64,000 nucleotides of DNA from Russula earlei (lineage: Eukaryota; Basidiomycota; Agaricomycetes; Russulales; Russulaceae), in assembly GCA_025769875.1 (NCBI GenBank), contig JAGFNK010000153.1, positions 1 through 64,000 on the forward strand, read 5' to 3'. How positions within the stretch are numbered: position 1 is the first letter of the stretch; each line of letters begins with the position of its first letter. The notes under the pieces are model-generated. The model made no database searches. It was not told the DNA's origin and was given only the letters and a program-made list of their open reading frames with translations. The position numbers and the translations under genes are program-made. This document shows positions 55,783 through 64,000 of this stretch, piece by piece.

Positions 55783-58538
55783 AAGGGGGGGTTAGGCTGG
55801 GCAGCGCTACCTTGTTGGTGCGCGAGGGTTTGTTTGGTGACTGTCGGGTTTGGGTTCTCCCGTCCATGTGTCGTGGGGTGCCTTGAGGGGTTCACCAGTC
55901 CTGGCGTGTGATGTGAAGGACCCGCTTTGGGCGGGCTGAACTGGATGGTCTTCCTTTTGGGCGTGGTCTGTGGTGAAGTTACTCTGGTGGAGAGGTTTGG
56001 TTGGGGTTGGAGGGGAAAGACCGGCGTTGGGTCGGGGTCAAAGATACTGATATGCTCCTGGTCTGGGGCAGTGTCCATGTCGTCCAAGTAATCGTTGTTG
56101 GGTAGACTTTCCACCCATTCGCGGTACTCACCTTCTTCCATCTCGGGGTTGTCCTCCTTGTCCTTACCTTTGTCCTTTGCGCGTATTGCTTTCCGTGGGG
56201 CCTTCGGTCTATAGTTATCTCTGGCGGGGCATTTGTTGTCTCGGCAGTGGTGACCGCCCATTCGGCAGTTCAGGCATTTGAAATGCGTGCAGTCGCAAAG
56301 GCCAGCGGTTGTGTGTTTCCGGGGGCACTTTTGGTCGTGTTCCTGTGATAAGTGCGCAGCGCCGCAGATGTAGCATCTTACCGCATCTTTCCCAAGAGGG
56401 CACCCCTTTGATTTTTTGGTGTGTCCCAACGCGTGGCATCTGGAGCACTGCACTAGTGCAGGTTTGTCAATCCATTTACATATATTCACTTCTTTACCGA
56501 AGAGGGCGGAGCGGCCTTTGAGGAGCCTGCTTGCCACTGAGCCATCCGGGTCAGAGATGGCAAAGGTGAGGGTGGAGTATGGTCCATTAATTCTCTTGGT
56601 TGGTTTCAACCATCTCGGTTGCATGGAGAAATGGGCTTTCTTGAGTCCCGGCAGGGAGCTTACCTCTGAGAGGAGTTCGGTTGGTCCGAAAATTAAGCCA
56701 TCGTTGTCTTGGACTGGGACGCCGTGTGCGAGAAGACGGGTCCAGCCCATGGAGGGGCACAGTTGGCCCACACCCTGGAAGGGCCTGAGGAGGAACGGCT
56801 CGTACAACATGATATGGTCGAAGGATATGTTCCCTTCGAAGGAGAAAACAAAGTTACCTTTGCTGCGTGGGTGCACGCTCCATCTACCGGCCTTAAGGGG
56901 GATCGGGTTGGCTACCGCTTTGCTCATTTGGAGGCGGACCTCCCTGACTATAGCGTCTGCAGCCCTAGCACGTATGTACTGTTCCACTTGGGCGTCATTG
57001 TGGCTGCCTGATCGCAAGACTGTCACTTCCGTGATGGTCTGCGTGCTGTGGAGTTTAGGTTTCGGTCCAGGGGCCTTGTTTGTGTCGTCTGCCACAGTTG
57101 CTGCTATCGCGGCGTATGATGCTGGGGTGATTATCGACATAGCTGGTGCGTTTCCGGTGGCAGGCGCTCCTTTCCTTGTGCCTTTGGTTTTCCTCTGGTA
57201 GGAGACCTGCGTGAAGTTTGTTTCTAGCTTGTCTGTGTCGGCAGCTAAGGGGTTGGGGTGGGTGTGGCCGGTGGTAGCTGGCGTTGTATGCGGGGGTGGG
57301 GGCCGTGGTCTGGTGTATGCATCAGCAAGTGGAAGATGGTGGGGCTCACCTGGTGTCTTGTTTTGGGGCGGGGGCATCGAGAGCCTTTCCAAAGCCTCAA
57401 GACGTGTCGCGAAGGGAGCTATTGCTCTCATGACAGCTTTGGTGATTGCGTCAGCGTCCGGGTGGGCGGTGCCTTGTGTTGTGGTCAGTGAAAGGGGGTA
57501 GGTTTTACCTTTGGGGTTTGGCGTCGGGGACGGGGCCGTTTGCCTGGTAGTTGGGCGGGGGGTGGTGGAGGGGCGTGTTGCATTACGCCCTCTCGGAGTG
57601 TGGAGAGGAGAGAGCATATTGGTCGTGTCAAAAGAGGGTATACTCCGGGGCGAGTGGTTGTGACCAGGTGGCGGGATGGATCCGGAGATGGTCCTTTTGC
57701 TGCCTGTTTTGGGCGTCATCTGTGGTTGGTCAGTGGTGCTTGGTGCGGAGATGGTAAGCCCCACAGCCTCCGCGGACTGTAGGAAGTAGGTGGTGTTTTT
57801 GCTACGGGCAGCTGCGTTGATCTCTGCCTCATGCGCAACTGCTCGTAGTTCAATCTGATCTTCCTTCCATATCCTCCACTTTTCCTCTACTTCCACTAAG
57901 GCCTTTTTGGCGGCTTTCTTCCTGTAGTCCTCCAGGATGTTGGAGTGCTCATCATGGAAGTTGATGAGGTTTCCGGTGAGGTGGGCCGTCAGGAGTTCGG
58001 CTGCGTCTGCCATCCTATGGAAGTAAGTGGGGTGGTTTGGTGTCATAGGAGCTGGATCAATGGAGCTGGTGATGGTCTTTTCCATTTCAGTTTCTCCTAG
58101 ATTGTCAGATGCCTGGAGAAGGCCTCGACCGATAGCATTCATTAGGAGACAGCATATTTCAGCCCACTCCGAGGCATTCAGAGCTCCCGGTGTTTTTGGG
58201 ACCATGAATCCTTTTTGAATGATTTTAAGGTATTCATGGGTGTATGAGAGTATGCCGATGGGATCGTTACTCCCGTCTGGTGTTTGGTTTGGACTGCTGT
58301 CTTCTCCGGTACCAGGGGTGTGTGCTTCGGTCTCATTTCCAACTGGGGCGTAGTGACCCGGGTTGGGTGGAATGGCTGTGTCTGCCTCGTTGTCCAGGGC
58401 AAACACAACACTTTTTGGGAGGTCTCCTTTCGGTGAGTCGGCGTTCCCTGGGTCAGGAGGCTTTACCGGGGGGGGAATGGGGGGGTTCAAAGTGGGGTTA
58501 GGGTTAGGAGGTGGTGGTGGTGGCGAACTGAGATCCAT
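55779..58538 (-). CDS. LINE ORF1: Gag-like nucleic-acid-binding protein
   Basis: A protein of 919 residues expected to coat the element RNA. The N-terminus is Pro-rich, followed by acidic and Thr/Pro-rich regions and a predicted coiled stretch (KKAAKKALVEVEEKWRIWKE). A conserved folded part begins near residue 500 (ITEVTVLRSGSHNDAQVEQY) and continues through WTRLLAHGVPVQDNDG. At about 696-775 lie several CCHC-like knuckles: CSRCHALGHTKKSKGC, CYICGAAHLSQEHDQKC, and CLNCRMGGHHCRDNKC. The C-terminus is again Pro-rich. The ATG lies one nucleotide inside the element's mapped 5' boundary, so translation must start almost at the cap or depend on added host sequence. The frame is intact to the TGA, which overlaps the ORF2 start. 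Confidence 0.92.
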   Translation of the reverse strand: MDLSSPPPPPPNPNPTLNPPIPPPVKPPDPGNADSPKGDLPKSVVFALDNEADTAIPPNPGHYAPVGNETEAHTPGTGEDSSPNQTPDGSNDPIGILSYTHEYLKIIQKGFMVPKTPGALNASEWAEICCLLMNAIGRGLLQASDNLGETEMEKTITSSIDPAPMTPNHPTYFHRMADAAELLTAHLTGNLINFHDEHSNILEDYRKKAAKKALVEVEEKWRIWKEDQIELRAVAHEAEINAAARSKNTTYFLQSAEAVGLTISAPSTTDQPQMTPKTGSKRTISGSIPPPGHNHSPRSIPSFDTTNMLSPLHTPRGRNATRPSTTPRPTTRQTAPSPTPNPKGKTYPLSLTTTQGTAHPDADAITKAVMRAIAPFATRLEALERLSMPPPQNKTPGEPHHLPLADAYTRPRPPPPHTTPATTGHTHPNPLAADTDKLETNFTQVSYQRKTKGTRKGAPATGNAPAMSIITPASYAAIAATVADDTNKAPGPKPKLHSTQTITEVTVLRSGSHNDAQVEQYIRARAADAIVREVRLQMSKAVANPIPLKAGRWSVHPRSKGNFVFSFEGNISFDHIMLYEPFLLRPFQGVGQLCPSMGWTRLLAHGVPVQDNDGLIFGPTELLSEVSSLPGLKKAHFSMQPRWLKPTKRINGPYSTLTFAISDPDGSVASRLLKGRSALFGKEVNICKWIDKPALVQCSRCHALGHTKKSKGCPLGKDAVRCYICGAAHLSQEHDQKCPRKHTTAGLCDCTHFKCLNCRMGGHHCRDNKCPARDNYRPKAPRKAIRAKDKGKDKEDNPEMEEGEYREWVESLPNNDYLDDMDTAPDQEHISIFDPDPTPVFPLQPQPNLSTRVTSPQTTPKRKTIQFSPPKAGPSHHTPGLVNPSRHPTTHGRENPNPTVTKQTLAHQQGSAAQPNPPL

Positions 58539-58539
58539 G

Positions 58540-58553
58540 GTCGTCTAGACTTT
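58540..58553 (+). repeat. LINE target-site duplication, right copy
   Basis: GTCGTCTAGACTTT, identical to 51575-51588, immediately next to the ORF1 start codon on the other strand. The junction defines the element's 5' end at 58539. Confidence 0.9.
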
Positions 58554-61500
58554 ACACCTTTCCGACTAGTATTAGTTTCTACGTATCGGAGATAAGCAAC
58601 CATCCGCTCGTCGGCGCCTCTGGCTGAAAACCTTATCTCGCCGACATTACTCACCGCATGTCCCTCGGGTCATCGTGGTCGTCAATACAGACTAGCAAGA
58701 CAGGACCGGATATCGCTCTTTTGTCCGCCGTGGTCGAAGACCTTGTTGGCAATTTATTGATGAACGCTCCCCGCCAAGACTAATCGACGTCGCAGTTGTC
58801 ATCTGCGGGCGGCGCTCACGGTGACAGCACCGAATACTTGTGATACGGTGGCGCTGGCACCTGCTTCTTTTGATAGTCTCCCCATGATAAGTCCCAATCT
58901 GGCTTCGGTAGATATATGGATGTCTTTATTTGCAATTGAGTATTTGCTTGGCTGCAAGGGCTGTGGCGCTGCGAGAGCTGAGAGCTGAGCGCAGAGATGA
59001 GATGATGAGAGATGAGATGAGAGGTGCCTGTTGTTGACGCGTTGTTTGCGCGCCGCTTCATTTACGCCACCCGCCCGTATTGCCACTTTGACTTGCCTCG
59101 CACATCATTCATGCCTGTCTTGTTCTCTCGCTCAGCTTGCAGCCACGATTTGTCAAATGACCTGCACCTGGGGCTCGAAGGCATCTAACTGCAGCTAGCA
59201 TTGAATCCGGCTTCAAATAGGCGCTCAACGCAAGCTCGTGAAATCATATCGATGCCCGACTTTGTCAACTGAAACGGAAATATAGGAGTCTGGCAAGGAC
59301 GACCTCCCTTTGTTCAAACGTGAGTCCCGTGAGGTCTCTCAAAATAGCCCGACCTTACTGGGTGATTGGATGGACTCGAAGAGTGCAATTCCTGCAGAAT
59401 AGTTCCACGTCTTGCTCAGAATGCACTGCAACGGTTGTGACACCTCACAGCCCCCTTCCCCCTTATTCTTATACCGCGTTCCATTTGTGTTTGTGTAGCG
59501 CGGATGGGGAAGTGAAGTTAACCAGACAATTATGAAGATTCCAGGCCTTTTCCACACGTGTGCCGTGCGAGGTGGAGCGAGCTAGGTGGGCTGTTCATGT
59601 AGCGGACATAATCACTGATTGGATCAGCTGTTGCAGGTGAACTCATAGGACCAGCAGCCAAATGGCATTATGTCTCCTTTCGCGTCAGCCGAGAGCTCGG
59701 CGTCCTCCGTTACTTCGTCCGCTCTCACGTCTTTATCTGTGGTGTATCATCGACTTGTTTCCTTCGGCCGAAGAAATCGTAAAACCAGTGGTTACTACAA
59801 ACGCCATTGCCCGCCGTCTACCCGCCGTGGTCATGGTCATACTGGCTATCTACTAAACCCTTCACCCGAAACCTTTCTCTTGCGCATCCTCGTGGAAAGG
59901 TCGCTGCCTTGAGTCATCGCACTTTTGTCTCCTCACAGAACCATAGAATGAACTAGGCACCAACCAAAGCGATTCTCTGATCAGATGTGCCTTGATCACG
60001 GCTATGTAGCTCCTATATCTTCTATATCTTCCATCGCCGTTTATCTGGAAAATGTCCGAATCTCGTTCAAGAAATAAACCCCTATCCCACTCCCTATAAG
60101 TTCCGCTGTTTTCAGCCGATCATCATTCACTTGCAAGACACGGGAATACTCGTCATGCGAATACCCCGTTTTTACAGGCACGAAGGAGTCTGATACGGTT
60201 GGCCGAAGAATTGGGGTTGCTGTGAGCGGCTCTCTTAGCTATCATGGGGTTCTGGGGGCCGTTTGCGTGAAGGGAAACATCAGGCAGTCATGTGCGGCAT
60301 GCAACAGCAGTGGAATGTCGCTGTGTACACCGCAATCAAAGGATTGGAAATGTACATCAAGCCCACCTGCCGCCGATGAATCGTACTCTTTTGTGTGGGT
60401 TCTCTTCGGAACGGTGCCAAAATCATCCTTCCCTTTTGCAGAATAGCACGCCCGAGACAATTCCAACCAGACCATGCCCCAAGCTCGTAGGCCAGTTTAT
60501 GTGTCCCCTCCCCCTTCTCTTCCGCGTTCGTCCGGCCGTGAACGTGTTTTCCAGAACGCACTCGCAGTCATATCCCCAGCGATCTACCTTTTCCTCCTTC
60601 TACACTTTCACTTTCGTTATAACCATCAGAAAGGCAATTGCCGCCCATTGCCGTGTGTGGCATGTGCCAGATGACGTTCTAGCCTCGTATCAATCAATCA
60701 CTCGCACCTTGAACACCAGACACCCCTGAATGGTATTTGTCCCGGTTGGCTTTTTAGCGACAAACCTTAGTTGTCCCACGACCCTTGACGTTCTTCCGAC
60801 GCGGAAGCCGTCGTCTACCTCCAGAACTCAATCAACGCAGCCAGCCGGCACTTACGTTACCAGCCGGCGACGCAGACGCGGACAGCGCGTGCACATCCCT
60901 CGGTCCTGCGTAAGCGCTGGACCTCTCTTCTCGGGCAGGATGCAAACCAACGGTATGCATCCTTGCCCTCAATGATGATCTCGCTGCGCCGGGCTCTTTA
61001 CTCGCGCGTGCGCGCTCTCTTCGCTTCGCCTCTCTCTTTCTTGCTCTCGACGCACACGCACACACGCGCACACATGCATACACACACGCACACGTAACAT
61101 GTACATATACGCACACAACTTTCCTTTTCCGTCTTGCCTTTTATCCCCCCCCCCTCTTTTTGACGGTGATGACGGTGAGGGAGAGGGAGAGTTTGCAAAA
61201 CCGCGACTTTTTTGAAAAATTCGCTTGGACGTCTGAACGGTCGCTCTGAACTACAAGTCGTCGGAATCTAGCTCCTGCTGCGGGGATGGGATCATCTCGG
61301 GCTTCTAGAGCCGCTGCGTTCCTGCTGTTGCTGCTGCGCTACGCTACGCTACGAATAGCAGCCGCTGATGGGCACGGCCCGCACGGGTGAGCTCGATCAT
61401 GTATTAAAATCCGAGAGGCGCTTGCCAGCGGAAGGGCCGAGCGCCTCCGAAGCCCAGAGCGCAGCACGGCACATGAGATAAAGGATAAATAGAGCACATA

Positions 61501-62218
61501 CACATATGCATGTACGTACGTACGTAACACGGGCGAGGTCGCAAGATGAATCCTCGTGCCGGATGAGAATAGAACAGAAAACACCCTCTCGCGCACGCGC
61601 GCGCAAAACTCGTTTGCGCGGAAGCAATCGCAAACTTTGAAGCGTCTTTGAACGCGTTCGACGGCAGGGTGGTTTCATTCTCATTCTTTATTTTTATTTT
61701 TATTTTGGTTTTGAGACTCAGAAAGGTCACCGTCGATTGGATCAGGGCGACGACAGGTGGTGAAGGGCACGCGGGCTCCAACGACTCCACATACGGGGAC
61801 GACATGCGCGAGTCGAGTGGTCGACAATTGCGTATCTGTGACGATGCCCTTCCGCGTCCTCGCGGCTTGCGTCTCGGAATGGTCTCGAAGTGCCGATCGT
61901 GCTGGTCCCGGTAGCAGGGCGGGAATGACCATAACGCATCCGTTGTCCATCATGGACGAGTGGAGCTGCATTCAATGTTCGACCATTCGCCGAGCCGAGT
62001 ATCTGGGTTTGGAGTTTGTACAAACGTCGTCGTACACGTACAGAAGACTTCTCGCCGTGTTATACAAAGAATTTAGTATCTACATACCTATGGTATCTGC
62101 GAGAGCAGAGCGAGCGAGCGCAAGTGTAAAAACAGTCGGGACTTCTACAAACCTCGGAGAAGATCAACAAAGACAAGTCATCGGAGCTGGTCGTCCGGCA
62201 CCCTTCTATGCTAACCTC
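58554..62218. other. Long non-coding interval with simple repeats
   Basis: About 3.7 kb without a recognisable gene. It contains GAGATGAGAT-type repeats near 58990-59025, a CA/CG-rich dinucleotide stretch at about 61050-61110, a (TACG) repeat near 61512-61527 and a TTTTA repeat at about 61687-61705. Short open frames (for example 59670-59912 on plus and 62023-61742 on minus) show no domain or splice pattern. The part near 62218 should hold the Nudix 3' UTR. Confidence 0.45.
61050..61110 (+). repeat. CA-rich microsatellite
   Basis: Imperfect (CA)n/(CACG)n array with interruptions such as CACATGCATACA. It follows a CT-rich stretch. Confidence 0.7.
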
Positions 62219-63316
62219 TTAATCGCTACTCTCACGCGCGGTCGGAACCTGGTTAGCACTATGATGACGACGACGAGAATGGGGATGGAGTTCGGCGGCC
62301 TCGTCGCTCTGACGCCTCTCCTCGATCTCGATGGTGCGTCGCCATTGCAGGTAAGCCATCCTAGTGATATACCCCTCCAGCGGCGGGAGAAGCGACAGGG
62401 CCTCTTCGAGCTCGAGCAGCTTACCGACGTAACTCATCTCGTCAGGCATCCCTGTCAACTCTTCGCGGACCTGTATTTCATTTCGGAAGAAAAACGCCGC
62501 AATGCAGGCGAACCATCAGCAACACCCCAAGGAAAGATATTTGAAAGAAAAAAAAGCGGGGGGGGGGGGGGGGGGTAGGGACGAGGAGGTCAAAGACACT
62601 GCGTGGGACGTACCGCATCAGCAGGGATTTGGCCGACGTAGTAGAAGGTGATGTATTCCCCGCCACTGTCGACTGGTTCTCGTACTCCACGACGATAATA
62701 GGGGCCGAATTCGGTCGTGGTGATATAGATAGGCTCGGAGACCATGAGCTCGTGCCGCGCAGTGGGCCGTTCTGGCGGTGCCGGTGCTCGCGACAGGAGG
62801 TGCAAGGGCAGGAACTGGACACGATATCCCGACTACAGAAAAAAAGGGGGGAGCGGGTGTAACCAATCGTCATTTTGTGGTACCGCACCTCTCCTCGCTG
62901 GGGAAGGAAAAAAAAAAAAAGGGGGGGGGGGAGGGGGGGGGGGGGGAGGAGGAGAAACGAAAAGAGGGGAGTGGGGGGGTGTGGCACTCTTCGCTGGGAG
63001 TGGGATCATGCGTGAAATGCGTACCTACCTCCTCGTACGCCTCGCGCAAGGCGCATTGCTCCAGCGTCTCTCCGATATCTTTGCGCCCGCGAGGGAGGAA
63101 CCACTTGTTGCGCGACGTGTCGTTGACGAGGACGACTTTGCCCGAGGACGGCTGGATGATGACCATGCTCGCGCCAAGCATAAAGTCGAGCGAGTAGAAG
63201 CAGCTGTCGGGGATCGACGCCGTCGAGCGTTCAGAGAACGACCTGGACGGCCAGGTGTCTTCAAGCGTGGCAGCGGCGGCGGCCGATGCACGCCTGTGGC
63301 GAGAAAGATATGGCAT
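62219..63316 (-). CDS. Nudix hydrolase
   Basis: A hydrolase of nucleoside-diphosphate-linked compounds; the exact substrate cannot be told. Three proposed exons: 63316-63029, 62832-62614 and 62470-62219, giving 252 residues. The Nudix box GX5EX7REUXEEXGU is complete: Gly77, Glu83, Arg91, Glu92, Glu95, Glu96 and Gly98, with hydrophobic Ala93 and Tyr99. The first intron cuts it between Glu96 and Ser97. Before it, SMVIIQPSSGKVVLVND and KWFLPRGRKDIGET form the usual first strands. After it, HELMVSEPIYITTTEFGP and GGEYITFYYVGQIP complete the fold. The C-terminal exon is helical and basic. Both introns hold long homopolymer tracts. The start ATG was chosen because no upstream in-frame ATG exists in the open frame; a 5' exon is possible. 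Confidence 0.85.
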
Positions 63317-64000
63317 CGTCCAGAGAGAGGTCGAGGGACGGGCGTGGAATGTGGGTTTTGGTTTGCTGCCGCTGGTGGGCGGAAGTGAACTGAACAAGGC
63401 GATGCGAACTAAATCAGGAAAGACCAGAGTCTCTCTCTCTCATCATCACTGTTGACACAGCCAACGACGACGACGACCAGCAAGGCCCTGAAATTGCACG
63501 CGCAGTAACGTCCGAAGATCTCGGGCTGGGTTGGACGACAGATTGGAAAAAAAGGCATGACGGGCGCACGACCGCCTTGCAAACAAACCACTGATATCGC
63601 ACGCGGGCTCACTCCGCTTCCCTTCCTGCATCTCCTTCCATCTTCCTTACGCCACTCTTCTTCCCCATGCCCCGCTGGCTAGAATAGAATTCGGCCCATA
63701 ACAGCTGTCGCCGTCACAGTGCCCGCCGCCCATGCACGCATCCTTGCTTCTAGTACAGTACCCCATCCGAACGCAGTATACTGATCGCGCGAACAACGGC
63801 GCCAACGAAATGACTCGCCGAGCGAGCACGATCAGAAACACCGCTTCCAAAGGGACAGCATGGCTTGAGGAATACGACATATTTCGCCGTGCGGACCTGC
63901 GTTTATGATCCACCATGAATTGACAGTGGAAGAAAATGATGTCGAGAAAGAATGCAAAAAATCCCCAAACGAAACATACATCGATACGGTAAATCCACGC
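63317..64000. other. Upstream flank of the Nudix gene
   Basis: A 684-bp end of the window. It should contain the Nudix promoter and leader. A GAC-rich patch lies at 63462-63480. A minus-strand frame at 63916-63647 is open but shows no recognisable domain. Confidence 0.35.

Larger units (their letters stand above)
51575..58553 (-). mobile_element. Full-length-looking LINE (non-LTR retrotransposon)
   Basis: A two-ORF non-LTR retrotransposon on the minus strand. The unit runs from about 58539 (5' end) to a 25-nt poly(A) tail, seen as T at 51586-51610. It is flanked by direct repeats at 51575-51588 and 58540-58553. ORF1 (58538-55779) encodes a Gag-like zinc-knuckle protein. ORF2 (55782-51778) encodes endonuclease, reverse transcriptase and an RNase H-like region. 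Both frames are open with no internal stop. The order EEP endonuclease, RT, RNase H and C-terminal zinc finger resembles the Tad1/Jockey/I groups of fungi and animals. The 3' UTR is about 167 nt; the 5' UTR is a single nucleotide if the mapped end is right. Intact frames, a perfect duplication and an intact tail indicate a recent insertion. Confidence 0.93.

Noticed and set aside
53066..55911. Plus-strand open frames inside the LINE (for example 54715-55155)
   Set aside because: These are antisense shadows of ORF1 and ORF2; they carry no domain and the minus-strand frames are clearly the coding ones.
58495..58510. Telomere-like TTAGGG units (GGGTTAGGGTTAGG)
   Set aside because: Only about two units, and they encode Pro-Asn-Pro residues near the start of LINE ORF1. 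Similar CCCTAACCCTA bits at 25153-25166 and 31858-31870 are also isolated. No array, so no telomere or interstitial telomeric repeat is claimed.
1..64000. tRNA genes, rRNA, CRISPR arrays, prophage or bacterial operons
   Set aside because: No convincing tRNA arm pair with a TTCGA-type loop, no rRNA-like block and no spaced direct repeats were seen; the gene structure is eukaryotic throughout.

Overview
This window is nuclear DNA from a filamentous basidiomycete, most likely an Agaricomycete. A Rhizoctonia/Ceratobasidium-like fungus would fit, but that is an impression from the gene families. The evidence is that almost every protein can be rebuilt only across many short introns (about 50-65 bp, GT..AG, sometimes GC..AG), exons go down to 14 nt, and the families are eukaryotic (QCR6, mitochondrial MnSOD, Set3, Cse1, Nhx-type exchanger, G-alpha, Cbf1-type bHLH, ALKBH6, Nudix, NACHT-ankyrin). 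No bacterial operon, CRISPR array, rRNA or tRNA was seen.

Layout. 0-4 kb: a small Gln-rich gene (+) and sequence without recognisable genes. 3.9-24 kb is a compact housekeeping block: QCR6 (+), secreted histidine phosphatase (+), MnSOD (-), PHD-SET Set3-like protein (-), Cse1 exportin (+), Na+/H+ exchanger (+), divergent G-alpha (+) and Cbf1-type bHLH factor (+). 24-28 kb is gene-poor, with an A36 tract and a frameshifted kinase-like fragment. 28-36 kb: single-pass membrane protein (-), ALKBH6-like dioxygenase (+), unknown 620-aa Ser-rich protein (+) and AKR8-type aldo/keto reductase (-). 36.5-42.3 kb: a tandem pair of O-methyltransferases (+) with matching exon lengths. 44-51 kb is a decaying accessory region: a NACHT-ankyrin (NLR-like) pseudogene (-) and a 5'-truncated La pseudogene (+). 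51.6-58.55 kb: an apparently complete LINE (-) with both ORFs open, a poly(A) tail and a perfect target-site duplication. 58.6-64 kb: mostly non-coding sequence with simple repeats and a Nudix gene (-).

The housekeeping block has no evident common pathway. It covers respiration and oxidative stress (QCR6, MnSOD), chromatin and transcription (Set3, Cbf1), nuclear transport (Cse1), ion homeostasis (NHE) and signalling (G-alpha). The reductase and the two methyltransferases might form a small specialised-metabolism neighbourhood, but that is inference. The most informative features are the fresh-looking LINE with almost no 5' UTR, the methyltransferase pair that differs by exactly one intron, the microexons, and the G-alpha lacking the usual catalytic Gln. 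All exon boundaries were worked out by hand from splice signals, reading phase and family conservation, and have not been tested against transcripts.
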